Shown: positions 46,448-57,957 of the stretch, one piece after another
Layout of the letters: each line of letters opens with the position of its first letter
How positions within the stretch are numbered: position 1 is the first letter of the stretch
Source: Lasiosphaeria ovina
Lineage: Eukaryota > Ascomycota > Sordariomycetes > Sordariales > Lasiosphaeriaceae
Reading direction: 5' to 3'
Length of the DNA stretch: 64,000 nucleotides
Assembly (NCBI GenBank): GCA_033439765.1
Contig: JAULSN010000003.1
Location: 868,001 to 932,000 of the forward strand
The notes under the pieces: model-generated
Told to the model about the DNA's origin: nothing
The model's input: the letters and a program-made list of their open reading frames with translations, nothing else
The model's database searches: none
Translations under genes and position numbers: made by a program

Positions 46448-48183
46448 TTCATTTATTTTGTCTCTTATTTTTTTTATTTTTAGAAAAATAAAAACAAAAA
46501 ACAAATCACAGTACGTGCTGGCGGTGAAAAGTCGGTGGTGCGTGTGAAGCAAAAAGTGTTGTTCGCGGACGAGACATGAGAGCGCGGGCAGGACGCGGCA
46601 AAGCAATTGCACCTCAAATCTTTGGAAGGATCGTGCGTCGAGGGATTTGACAGCCCCGGAATTTAACCTCCTGACTAATCAAGACACTCCTTACACGAGA
46701 AGATCCGCACGCGGGTAGCATCCAACGGGGCCAACAGGTCAATGCGTATCGCGACGGGCCGCCAATCAGCAGAGCCCGAGCTTATTTACTCGGTGGTAAA
46801 GACCTTTTGGCAGTTAGTTGCCAGCCTTAAATACGTTGGTTGGTAACGATTTTTCTCATGGAGTCTTTTGGGATCTGAACTTGCAGGGTCGGGGAATAAA
46901 AGTCCACCAGATTTAGCGATCGGGATCTTACTGCGTAGGAAGAGGAAGGAAGTGTGGAGAAAACTCGCGATAAGCAAATGACGACGAGGGATTGATTCCC
47001 TGTAAGCTCAGATCGCAAACGACCTGAGAATATGCGGTACTAATTCCGTACTTAGGTATGTATTACATATGTGCCAAAAACCTCCTAAACTGACGTCGTA
47101 TTGTTCCTTATAACCGTTAATGGAATTATTAAAGTAATGATACCAGGGCTCAAAGAGAAAGCACGGCCAGCAAACAACGTTAGAGCGTTGTTAAGTCAAT
47201 TGTGTGGGGGGTTCCCGCAAAGGACCATTACCTAACCCTTACCCATCCGCCAAACGTCTAACATTAATGTGATAATAACTCGAAATGGTTACCTTTCAGC
47301 CCTAAATCAACTACTCTGCAACTTTGGTGCCGTGGGGTGACATGGTGTCGGTTTACTTTCCCGCGCGTGGGTTGTATCTGTGTAGAGGAACAGGGGTGTG
47401 TGCTCAGGGTTACTGTTAATTACCAGGCAATCCGTATGGATATCTAAATTGCTTTCCGTTTTATTCGTCTATTCTAGAAGTGAGATCTTTCACCAAAGTG
47501 AAATGTGTTATACCCATCACCATGTACATATTAAACTTAACACGTATAACTGGCATCCGGTTGTGGCTCCAACTGGCAAAGTCATGAGACGCCAAACGAG
47601 CTCATGCTATCGCAGGAAGTAGACCCCTGTCTAGGCGCAGCAGGGTGGCTCTCCCGAGCGATGTACGAGCCACAAACCGGCAGGCTCGCACCTACGGTCC
47701 CGTGCTCGCATTTCCCCTGCACAGTTTTCCCCCTTGTGCTATCTCCTTTGTATAAATAACTAGACTTTTTCCCTTTGTAAAATATCTTCTTCTATATATG
47801 CCTTTCTCGATGCACTTCCCCAAATTTATTTGACTTGTGACATACTTATACTCAAATTCCTCTGTTCGACAACTTGATCAAAGCAAATCCACTACCCATC
47901 GACTGCGGCCGTAAAGCACAAGTCAATTTCGGTAAATTTCTAGCTAAAATGAAGCAACAGGCTGCGAGGCAAAGAGAAACTCAAATTGGTAATTGTTAAT
48001 TACCGTCCGTGGATGGCTTGAAGTAACAAACTCAAGAAACACCAAGAGTGTCAACTCTTTCCCATATAAATATACTCAAGTTGTTCTATTCAGTGTTCAA
48101 AACCTTATTTACAGCAGATTCACTCTCCATTCACGCGCCCAAGATAGCCACAGCAAGCCCGAATTAATTTGTTGAATTCCTAT
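46448..48183. other. AT-rich intergenic with a duplicated gene tail
   Basis: No complete gene. It holds a copy of the last codons of the neighbouring transcription-factor gene (47944-47985). TATA-rich stretches occur near 47750-47800. Confidence 0.5.
47944..47985 (-). pseudogene. duplicated C-terminal coding fragment
   Basis: On the minus strand it reads EFLFASQPVASF-stop, matching the end of the gene at 48184 ([16 protein letters not shown]), with further similarity in the flanks to about 47925. The rest of the duplicated gene is gone. Confidence 0.6.
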
Positions 48184-50106
48184 CTAAAACGAAGCAACAC
48201 CCTGCGAAGCAAACAGAGACTGGAACATCGCCTTGCCGGGCTTATCCTGTGTCATGCCGATCCACATGAACGAGCCAAGCAGGCGCCGCATGTCCTCCCA
48301 CGACTCAACATCGCACAGGCGCACGTTGGCATACAGCAGCATGCGCAACCACGCGTCCTCAGGGGTATCCAGCACCGACACGGCGCCGACCATGAGCAGC
48401 CAGACAAGCAGGCGGGGGTCGACGCGCGAGGGCGCGAGCTGCGCGAAGCACGACCTGAACGCGGCAGTCAGGTGCGCGTAGCCCGCGCCCATGATCTTCC
48501 ACTGCAGGAACACGTTGGCCGCGAAGGCCAGCAGGGCCAGCCGCACGGCCTCGGCGCTCGACCCGGGTTCGAAGCGGCCCCCACCCAAATCCAGCAGCTG
48601 GTACATGACGGCGGCCATGGCGTCGCGAAACGTCTCCGTCGGGATGCACTTTCCCGCGCCCGCCGCGTAGTTGATGACGGCGGAAAAGTCGGCCAGCGCC
48701 TGCCACGCCCGCGCCAGCCCGCTGTCGATGCTGTCAGGGAACGTGCTGATGGGGCATTGTTGGGGGGGTGTGTTGGGGTCGGGCGGCCCCAGCAGCTTGA
48801 GCAGCTCTGTCAGGTCCGGATACGGCGGGGGCGGGTCCGGGCTGCCGTAGAAGATGTGCCTTGAGCCCGTGTGCAGCTCCATGCCAATGTCGATCCTGCC
48901 AGAGAGCCAGTCAGTCGTGGGGTTGAGAGAGAGAGAATGTGTGTGTGTGTATCGCAGCGGGGGGGGGCGGGAATACCTCAGTATCTCGACGACCAGCTTC
49001 GTGGCCCCGGCAAAACCCGACACACCCCCTCTCAGCCTAACTATCCTGTACAGGCCCTCCATGTGGTTCCTCGCCGATTTGATGTCGCCCGTGACGAAGG
49101 CGTGGCCGGCAAGGCCCATGACGGCGGCGACGGTGGTGAAGGAGAGCTGCGCCGGGTCGTCGTCGTGCGCAAAGCGCTGGCGCAGGATCTCAATGGCTCG
49201 GGTGTAGTGCGGCACGGTGCGGCGGCTGACGACGTCGGTGGGTTTGCCAGGCATAATCACGTCAAAGTACCCTAGCTCTGATAGTTAGTCATGGCGGCTA
49301 AGACAGTCATGGACGCATGGGGTTGGAAGGTTGGGTTAATTACACTGCGAGGTGAAGGCCATGACGTGGAGGAAGGCGGGGTCGACGGCCAGGGGGGCTA
49401 TCCATGTCTCGGCCCTGTTCTCGAAGAATATGCAAGACTCGAGGGGGAATAGCACGCGCTTGGCGATGGTGGAGACTGGAAGTAGCCGGGGGGCGGCACG
49501 AAATGAGCGTCCTGCGTGGCTGGAAACATGTAGGCATCGGCGGGGAACGGGCGAGGATCAGAATCAGAATCAGAAAGCGACCATGGCTCACACTGCAGCA
49601 CGGCCTCGACCGCCCCAGGCTCTACCTCGTCGGGGAACCGGATCGACGACACGTCCGACCCGAACTTTGCAGGCACCGAGGCGGGCGGGCCTGGGATTGG
49701 CACTGGGCCTGGGTAGAGGGACTGGGACTGCGCGGGAGGAGGAGAAGAACGGCGAGGAGGGGGCGTCGGAGGAGCCAAAGAGCCATATACAATGAGCTCG
49801 TCATGTTCGGCGTGGGCATCGCTTGCTGACGCTGCGTCGGACTTTGCAGCCTGTTGCTTTCGAGCGTGCTTCGACTTTTGTGATCGCGGCTGCAGCTTCT
49901 TGCCCAGGTTCTTGCCCTTCATGACGTGGCTGCGGATGAACTTGCGCACGTCGGCATCGGGCTTTTCGAGGCCGGTCGACACGACGAACTGCAGTCCTGC
50001 TGCTCCATGTAATTAATTATGGTTTGACAGATGCAGATAATTAACTAAAAACAGTTAAACAGCCGGCCTCGGTCTTACCGTGAGGCGGGTTCCCCGTGTT
50101 AGCCAT
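48184..50106 (-). CDS. fungal transcription-factor-domain protein
   Basis: Exons 50106-50079, 49999-49592, 49475-49344, 49271-48977, 48895-48184 join in frame to 524 residues. The start [40 protein letters not shown] matches a fungal family whose N-terminus reads xQFVxxTGP...RxxIRSHVMxGKN, followed by a basic Lys/Arg region. The remainder ([41 protein letters not shown] ... [18 protein letters not shown]) resembles the fungal-specific transcription-factor domain PF11951-type, without a zinc cluster. Intron 2 (116 bp, GTGAGC...CAG) is open in one frame and easily mistaken for coding; splicing restores EAVLQFSTIAKRV. Likely nuclear; regulatory role inferred. Confidence 0.82.
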
Positions 50107-51062
50107 CTCTGCCTCGTGTCGTGTCGTCGAGTTGTCACTTCCAAGACGGGGATGCAATCTTGTGCAAAGGCGGTGACGCAAAGCTGGGGGCCGGCGAGAC
50201 TGGAAATGGCAAGCAATGTTTCGTATTGTCTTGGGTGCAAAAACTCAAAGGTGGCAGTACTAAATGGGATGGAGGGCAAATGAGGAAGGCGGGCGGGCGG
50301 ATGGTGCCCCAGAACATGCGACGAAACTGGACAACGGACGTCTTGATATGCTGAACTTGGCCAAGCTTCCTTCCAAACATTAATTGCCGCTTCGGCACTA
50401 GCCACGCCAGCTTGAAGGCGGTTGGTTCGAAAATCTGCCAATCTGGAGACTGCTTTCCCGATACGGCAAACAATGTGTGGGACCGGAACCGGGCTGTAAG
50501 GCGTTGTGTAACACACGGCCGCTGGGCCTAATTATGATTCATCAGCGGCAGAAACGGGCGGGCAAGCGCCTATCGGAACCGCGAACCAGGGCTACTTTCA
50601 GACTAGACCCTGCATCAGGCACCTGCACCCTGGTACGTCCACGCGTATCCGTACCCGGCTACCATGCCCTGCCCTAAATCCATTTCGATGGGAAGTCCCC
50701 TCGGAGAGTTTGAAGACCGGTGATGATGGCCCAAGCAAGCAAGCGGCGAGTCAGGCAATTCAGCATCGATACCTGGGAGAGCGGAGTTAACAGAGTAAGT
50801 CCATTTTGTGTCTCTGATTTTGAGACGTATATAACCTCACATCATGGCCATTTCAATTTTTTTTTTTTTGCAGTCTGGTGTCCGTTGTCGTGGCAGCTTT
50901 AGCAGGCCGACGTGGCTCTTCAACCTCTAAAAGGACAATAATCATTGCGCATCCAAGCCCAGACAAAGCTTGGTTGCACGTCGTTGGTTCACTAATCGCC
51001 CGTCACCAACACCACCTAACACCAACGACACCTAACACCAACGACACCAACACAGCGCCGCC
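50107..51062. other. intergenic, divergent promoters
   Basis: No supported exon. A poly-T run lies near 50858. Just before the SDR ATG, short CACCAACACC-type direct repeats occur at 51005-51057. Confidence 0.5.
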
Positions 51063-52389
51063 ATGGTCGGCTCCAAGGATCTGCCGCCCTCCACGACCCC
51101 CTTTTTCCCAAACGTCTTCTTCCGCAACCAGTTCCGCGCTAAGCCGCAATGGCCAGCCCCAGGCACCAGCCTCTCGGGCCAGACGGCCATCGTCACCGGC
51201 GCCAACACGGGGCTCGGCTACGAGGCGGCCGCCCAGCTGCTGGGCCTGCAGCTATCGCGCCTGGTCGTCGCCGTGCGCTCCCTCGAGCGGGGCGAAGCCG
51301 CCGCCGCCAAGCTCCGCCAGCTGCACCCAAAAGCCACCGTCGACGTCTGGGAGCTGGACATGAGCTCCTACGCCTCGGTCCAGGCCTTTGCCCGCCGCGC
51401 CGACGCCCAGCTCCCGCGCATCGACATGGCCATCCTCAACGCCGGCCTCGTCAGACTCGAATTCCACAAGATCGAGGCCACCGGCCACGAGGAGACGCTA
51501 CAGGTCAACTACCTCTCGACCGTGCTGCTCGCCGTCCTCTTGCTTCCCATCCTCAAGGCTAAGGGTAATTATTGCGCGCTCCGATCGACAATGAGTTCCT
51601 TGTTCCCCCTGTTCCTCCTGACCCGCCTAGCCCCTGTCCCCCTGTGCCTCCCGTTCCCTAGCCACTCTTTGCCCTCGCATATTCTCTCCCCAGAAAACAC
51701 GAAACACCACGTAACCCCTGACCAACCCCCCCCACCCCCGAGTCCCGACAGCTAACACTTCGCCTAATAAAACAGGCCCGCCCAACGGCCCGCCGCCGCG
51801 CCTCAGCATCGTCAACGCAGCGCTGTCCCTGGCAGCCAAGTTCCCGAACCGTGCTGCCAACCCGCTGCTGCCGTCTTTCGACGACCCCGCCGCCTTCGAA
51901 GCGCGCGAGCACTACCACTCGTCCAAGCTTCTGGCGCACATGTTCCTGTGGCAGCTGGCCGACCGCGTCGCGTCCACTGATGTCATAGTCAACCTCGCCG
52001 ACCCCGCCTGGTGTAAGGGCACCGACCTGGGCCGCGACGTCCAGAGCGCTCCGCTGCGTGCTGCCGCCAAGTTGTTTGGCGCCGCTACCGGCCGCCCCAA
52101 GGCCGTCGGCGCGTCGTGCTTGGTCGATGCGGTGGTTAATAAGGGGCAGGAGTCGCATGGGTGTTTTCTTATGAGTTGGCAGATTCATCCGTGGGTTTTT
52201 TCCCTTCCCTTCCCCTGTGGTTATATCTTGATTCCATCGTGTCACTAGCTAATCCTTCTTGCCGACAGGTTTGCCGCCTTCCTGTACACGCCCGAGGGGG
52301 CGGTCGTGATCCAGCGCGTCTGGGACGAGACGCTGGCCGAGCTGGACTTTGCTGGTGTGCGCGGCATCTTGGAGTCGATGAGAGCGTAG
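51063..52389 (+). CDS. short-chain dehydrogenase/reductase
   Basis: Exons 51063-51564, 51776-52190, 52269-52389 join in frame to 345 residues. Cofactor motif TGANTGLG (45-52), RSLERGEAAAAKL, LDMSSYASV, the NAG motif (AILNAGL), LQVNYLST, and the catalytic Y214-HSS-K218 pair are present; Ser185 in NAALS is the likely third catalytic residue. This is a classical SDR, of the retinol-dehydrogenase/WW-oxidoreductase-like fungal type; substrate unknown. Intron 1 is long for this window (211 bp) and contains a poly-C stretch. No signal peptide. The ATG in CGCCATGG is a good start. Confidence 0.9.
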
Positions 52390-53807
52390 CTGCCTTGAAA
52401 GTTTGCAGTTGTAGAGGGGTCAAGGGCGTCATTGATACAGTCACTATGGTTGCCGTACCCGAAGCCGTATTGTTCTTCACTTTGGGATTTGGCATTTTTC
52501 TTCACCATCTTTATACTAGTGAGATTGCATCGATAACCAGACGGCACAGTTAACCCAGTTGTGATTCTTTAATTAAACATTAGGTTATATACATGTTATA
52601 TATCGAGTTTCTATAAACCAAGCTCTATGACTTGCATATGAAACCAAATCACATTTCATTGCCACCCTGAGAATCAGTGGGTATATCAACCGATCCATTT
52701 GGCTTAGTTTCGCTTGAGTTGATCTTTGTCATTGGCATCTCGCCGTGAAGACTTGTCGTTTCTTTCAAGTTTTATCCAAGACTTAATTACGAGTCAGCGA
52801 GCCGAACCGTCGGGTTATTTTGGCGCTAGTGCTTGTTTCTCACTCAGTGAGTCAGGGATCTTATTTCTTATAGTGATCCATTATCAAGGTAATGTCTGTT
52901 CGATATCATTTGTAGTTTGGAGCTTACCTAATTACACCAAGTCCACATTGGCGGACCGGCTTTTGCGTTTAACGACTAGAAAAACAAACCGAAGCGTGCG
53001 CATTAATGCCATCTAAGCCAGTCCGTGCCTTATCGCTTGCCGGTTTTCAGTATCCCACCTGTTGTAGGGGTTGGTATAGTTGCTGTTCCCCAGAGTACCA
53101 GGCAAGAAGTATCTGTTTTGTCTGCTAGCGTAACGGCCCACCGTTACACCACCCCTGTATGCGCCGCTTGGCGAAGCACATGGAGTGATCCTTCGGGCAG
53201 CTTGCGTGGCCAACCCACACAGTAGCCCCTGCAAGGGCGGTTGCCTCTTTTTCTAGGACCAACCGCAAGCGCTGATTGGCCCGCTCGCCAAAGTTTCACC
53301 ACCGCTGCTGGCATTTGGGGAAAACTCCACAAACTAATGGCGATAAAAAGGGCTAAACGATTCCGGCCCGGCGGGTCGAGCACGGCTTCACACAATCTGA
53401 GCTAAGGTTGGAGGTGGAGAGGTGGGAATTTGTGATGTCATGGGTTGTGCGCAGACAATTTAGCAAAGAGCGGCACCTGGTGGAGTTATTTCCAAATTCC
53501 AATTTGCCGCCCCCAACTTTCGATTGTAGAACCCTAACCCTGCATATGCTCACTTGGAAATTCCGCAGCTTCTATCCAATTGAATGCCTGAGAAGACGCA
53601 TCACCCACCTTTTGAGGTAACTGGACCGTCGCACCGTTAACGACTTGCCTTCTCATTCCCTGCATCTAAACCCGATTGTGGAGATGGCACCTTCGGAGCC
53701 CGATAAGGAAGGCTCGCCCCTGCTCCGGTAGTCGACTTTGACGCATTTTCCTGGAGCTGCCTCGATCATTTCGTCCGACACTCGTCGACGCGTCCGGCGC
53801 GTCCAAG
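52390..53807. other. intergenic, may hold a 5' exon of the next gene
   Basis: No gene recognised. A possible first exon of the ASCH/EVE-like gene is 53584-53616 (MPEKTHHPPFE, phase 0, GTAACT donor). Confidence 0.45.
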
Positions 53808-54351
53808 CCAGCAACTTCCGACGACCATGTAAAGACGGACGTGCTCCTCGCCATCAAACCCGTCCACCTCGCCCACATTGCCAGCCAGCAAAAGAACCAC
53901 GAGTACCGCAAATACCGACTGCCCGACGAGGTCACACGGCTGTGGTTCTACGAGACGCGCGACGGCGGCGACGAGGGCCGCTCCTTCATCACGTCAGCTC
54001 CCGACCCCGCGCCGCATCCTCATCGCTCGGCACCTCCCCTAACCCCTCCCGCCCCTCCCTAGACACGTCGCCGTCATACCCGCCGGCGTGCGGCACACGC
54101 CGGGAACAGTACCCGAGAAACTCCTCGGCATCGGCAACGACGACTTCAACGACGGCCGCAAGGTGTCCAAATACGGCTATCCCGTTCTGGAGCTCTACAA
54201 GCTGGCGCGCCCCGTGGCGCTGGACGAGATGAATAGTAGGTGGGCCATGGGTTCGCCGACGGGGTGGCGCTACGTGCCCGCCGCCCTGTGGCTGGACAGA
54301 TGGGGAAGCTACGACGACGCGAGGGCGAACAAGGTTTTCCGCGTGTTTTGA
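53808..54351 (+). CDS. ASCH/EVE-like (PUA-fold) protein, 5' end unresolved
   Basis: Exons 53808-53992 and 54063-54351 join in frame across a 70-bp GTCAGC...TAG intron. The protein reads VLLAIKPVHLAHIASQQKNHEYRKYRLPDEVTRLWFYET ... FITHVAVIPAGVRHTPGTVPEKLLGIGNDDFNDGRKVSKYGYPVLELYKLARPVALDEM ... RWGSYDDARANKVFRVF. The IKP...KxxEYRKY...WFY start, the GIGN(D/E)DFN core and the YPVLELYxL end are those of a eukaryotic ASCH/EVE-like family, PUA-related folds that bind RNA or modified bases. The frame has no ATG from 53808 back to an upstream stop, so a 5' exon must exist; 53584-53616 is one candidate. The 157-residue core is well supported. Confidence 0.7.
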
Positions 54352-55781
54352 AGGCCGGCTTTCCTCGTTGCCTACCGCAGCTAGTTAGTCACTCGCTAGC
54401 CGTCACTGGTTGTTGGTATCCGTAGGTCTAGGTAGATGGTCCGCGTTTGCGCCTCGGTTTTTGGCCCCCCGGAGGCGAGGACATAATATTGTGTCGCCTG
54501 ACAACCCCTATCGTCAAAGGAGAAGATAATTCCTGTTTGTTGTCACGGCAGCGGTTTGGGATGGTATTAGCTCTAATGAGGTAAAACTTGAAGATAGATT
54601 GGAGTGCCAGTTACCCCAGCCCTTACCAAACCTATCTTCGAGCTCCTACGATTTCCCTTGTAATTATGGATATCGCTCTCACACTGGCGTTGCGGGCCAC
54701 TTGATCAGTCACAGCGTCCACGCTGAACTTCAGTGTGGATGCTAAAGACGCGAATCTCCTCCCCCGCTTCTCCCAAGACTTTCGCCTTTCTTACTCCATC
54801 CTGAATACAACACTACTCGTCAGGGCGTTTTTGTAGCCCTGACGAGTAAATCCAGGATCGACATTGCCTACTTAATTAGAGCATGGCTTTGGTGAGGAAC
54901 TGTGAACCTTTACACGACCAAAGACTACATTGGGCAGATGAACTAGCGTGTTTAAATTGGTGGTTGGTGAAGCGACTACTACTACTGAGCATTGCAGGTA
55001 ATTTGGCGACAACTGTGCAGCGCTCAGTGCATTTGGTCGCCCTGTTTCCCATTGTCTGTTGTCAGGCCTGAATCGAGCATTTTTATTCCACCAAAACCAC
55101 CGGATCGGCAGAACCATGTACCGTACAAACTTTTATCGGTTCCATCCAAACGGATCCGTATTAAGAAAGTTCCCGATTCCCTAGGCATCCTCCGAAGTTT
55201 CTAAAGAAATCGAGGCCTTTTAACTTAGAAAGTCCCCGGCTGACAAACATTCAGGGATTGGATGGTACAGCCTATAGCCCAGGCCAAAAAAAGGTCACAT
55301 TCTACAGTGGCCAGGATTTAAAATCTTACGGTTCCAGCTCGTTTACTAGGTGCCGCCCTACACCCTACGGATCCGTTCAAAGCTCGTTAGAACCCTTGCA
55401 ATAGCCCTGAATGCTGGTATCTTCTTACACTGTGATATATTAGCTTGTTGAACAGGCAGCTAGCGACTTCAATCCAATCCCTTTCAGGACGTGACGTTCA
55501 GGTTCTTCAAGGTGAGGTTGACCCTTTTTTGTCCTGTGGCTTCGCATATCGGACGGAATCGACCGCGCGAAACTCGTGTCTGGCAGTCTGCCCCGCAGCC
55601 GCTCATTTTGGGACTCTTCTCGCACGCCAAAAAAACTGCTGTGCATCTCGTGCCTCTCATCTTCTCACCTTTCGTCTTCTCACCTCTCACCTCTCGCCGG
55701 CCTCTAACCACCAACCAGGCTTGTTTCGGACTAATTACCCACCCACCTACCTACCTAGGCATCGCGAGCATTGCCGACATC
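54352..55781. other. intergenic with a hairpin repeat
   Basis: Holds hairpin copy 2 (54815-54847). A CT-rich leader (55660-55700) precedes alpha-kinase copy 2. No other gene. Confidence 0.5.
54815..54847. repeat. perfect hairpin repeat, copy 2
   Basis: ACTCGTCAGGGC - nine-base loop GTTTTTGTA - GCCCTGACGAGT: 12-bp arms complementary at every position. Related to 19187-19215. Confidence 0.85.
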
Positions 55782-56697
55782 ATGGCGAGCCGTATCTGCT
55801 CATCTTGCCGGCGCGATCTGCCGCGCGCCTCGTATACGGGCAACCAGTGGGCTTCCAAAAACCAAGGCGTTTCGCGATGCGCGAGCTGCGTCCACGGCCA
55901 CCGCCTTGACACGGCACACGCCACTACTAGCGACAGCGGGCGATACAACCACGCCAATACGGCGGACTTTGACGATTACGATCTTCAAAACCCATTTGCC
56001 CAAGGCTCTTTCCGCTGGGTCGCCTACGGCACATACACGGGTGGCAAGCGGAGCGGCCAGCCCTGCGTTTGTAAGTGGTTCAAGACTGGCGCTGTCTTTT
56101 CCGAGGACTACTTCACCCTCGATATCAAGGCCGTTAAGAAGGCCGCGGAAATCGTCGACCGCTTCAACCAGCTCAACATCTTGTCAAAGGAAATCAAGAT
56201 CAACGTGCCTGACGTCTGGACATTTGACAAGGACTTCACCGGTGGGCTGGCGGGCCCAGAAGGCCCTAATCGAGCCGTTCATCCAGAACTACCACAAGTT
56301 CAACAGCAACACGGGCTGGACCGACGCGAGGACGACCGACTGGTCGCTCGCCATGCAGGCGCTGAGCCATTTCAGCTACCACGTGTCGGGCGGCAACTAC
56401 GTGCTCTGCGACATCCAGGGCGGCGTCTACCAGCAGGAGGTGGTTTTGTCGGACCCCGCCATCCTGTCACGCACCTACGAGTATGGCGAAACGGACCTCG
56501 GCCCCGAGGGCATCAGCGCCTTCTTCAGCAACCACGCGTGCAGCAAGTACTGCCGCCCGCACTGGACCGCCCCCGCCGACCCGGTCGAGCACTACCGCCC
56601 CGTCTCCAGCACCAACATGATCCGCCACACCGTGTCGACGGCCAAGTCCAAGCCTATGGGGACCTTCGCCGAAGAGCCCGACGAGGATGGTTGGTAG
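55782..56697 (+). pseudogene. alpha-kinase domain protein, copy 2, frame-broken
   Basis: From ATG 55782 the protein starts MASRICSSCRRDLPRASYTGNQWASKNQGVSRCASC, a CxxC...CxxC zinc ribbon, then SGRYN ... FRWVAYGTYTGGKRSGQPCVCKWFK and KINVPDVWTFDKDF. At about 56241 the frame shifts by one base and resumes as VGWRAQKALIEPFIQNYHKFNSNTGW ... CDIQGGVYQQEVVLSDPAILSRTYEYGETDLGPEGI ... FFSNHACSKYC, ending at 56697. Compared with copy 1 about eight to ten residues are also missing at this point, so the lesion looks like a small deletion rather than a single-base error. There is no room for an intron. The two halves hold the N-lobe Lys and the C-lobe catalytic motifs separately; unless the sequence is wrong, no full kinase is made. 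Confidence 0.8.
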
Positions 56698-57091
56698 AAA
56701 GGCCATCTTTATGATATGAATGGCAGAGTAATTAGTGTATAGGCATTTGGAACCTGATTTCAGGCCTTTTTCTTCTTCTTGTCTTAGGCGTGGTATTTGC
56801 TTCGGGAGTCACGAAGGAGAATACACTAACCGGTTTACTAGGCTATGAACGGCCGCAATGTTTGTATTTCTGGGAAGGGCTAGTGTGGGCTACGGGGCTA
56901 GTTAGTAAGTCAGCTTGTATCGGATTGTGTTAGTTGCTGTGTGGTGTGTGCTGAGGTAAAGATGAGTGTTAAGCACTCGACTTTTAATATCCTTTTGTTC
57001 TCTTCTTTGTTGCCCTGATTAATGGGCTAATGATTTCAATCTATTACACTGCTGGCGCCACCTATATATAACCTAGAATAAAAATCACGTC
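56698..57091. other. 3' spacer, no gene seen
   Basis: Between convergent genes. Nothing recognised. Confidence 0.5.
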
Positions 57092-57875
57092 TCAGATGAC
57101 TCTCGTGGCAATCGGTTTCCACTCTGCAATCGGCTTGTCGGTGGGAACCAGCCACAAGACGCCGCCTTCCCATCCGTCCCATCTCCCTTCTCCCTCCGCT
57201 TCGCTCTCAACTGCCGCAGTCTTCAAGGTCTCCCCCGATGGGTTCAGCCGAATGCCAGCCTCTCCCACCAGCCTTGTAACTTCGCGCAGCTTGGCCTCGT
57301 CCATTGGGACATTTCCACTGCGGTCAACAAGTCAGTGCCGCCGTCCGTACAACCAACCTCTGAATAAAAAGCTGCCAAGTTTCTAATGGAACACGGAGAC
57401 GAGAAATCATGAACAAAAATGAAACAGACACTCACTAAATCAAACTAACATGCGGCCCATACGCTGCCTCCCACCGCTGCAACCACGCGCGCGTCTCGGG
57501 GCCGCTTGCATCCTCCTCGCCATACACTGCGTGTGCCCGCGCGAAGCCGACAAGGTCGCGCACGCCGCCCTGGCCGGCATGCACCTGGATGTAACAGCGG
57601 CGGACGAAGACGTCCTGCGACGCGACGCCCGCGAACCGCACGCGCACCCCGTCGCAGGCGGGAGCAGCGGGCCACGGAATGGCGTCCAGCCAGCCCTGCG
57701 GGCCTTCGCCGTACGCTTCGGCCGGAATGTCCGACGTCAGCGTCATGTGCGGCTCGAAAATGACGCCGGCCTCGGCAGGGAGGGCAGCGGGCAGCGTCGA
57801 GGCGATGAGCGTCGACAGTGCGGTGCGCACGGGGTGCGCTGGCGGGGGTAGGAGCCAGAGTGATGAGCCGGGCAT
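57092..57875 (-). CDS. 2H-type cyclic phosphodiesterase
   Basis: Exons 57875-57436 and 57317-57092 join in frame across a 118-bp GTGAGT...CAG intron (HVSLIY|GNVPMDEAKLREV), giving 221 residues. Two HxT/S motifs define the family: H43-M-T45 in EPHMTLTS and H142-V-S144 in GPHVSLIY. Together with SLWLLPPP near the start and VLWLVPTDKPIAEWKPIA near the end, this matches fungal/plant ADP-ribose 1''-2'' cyclic phosphate phosphodiesterase (Cpd1-like), which acts downstream of tRNA splicing. The active-site residues are intact. The predicted leader is a long (CAA)n repeat that starts a few bases upstream of the ATG. Confidence 0.88.
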
Positions 57876-57887
57876 TTTGAGGTTGTT

Positions 57888-57957
<70 letters not shown>

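Noticed and set aside
48896..48976. Coding continuation through the CA/CT-rich stretch in the transcription-factor gene
   Set aside because: It is open in frame (81 bp, multiple of three) but is low-complexity and bounded by GTATTC and GCAG, so I treat it as an intron.
49476..49591. Ser/Pro-rich extension of exon 2 in the same gene
   Set aside because: GTGAGC donor and CTTCCAG acceptor restore a conserved frame; read as coding it loses the downstream frame.
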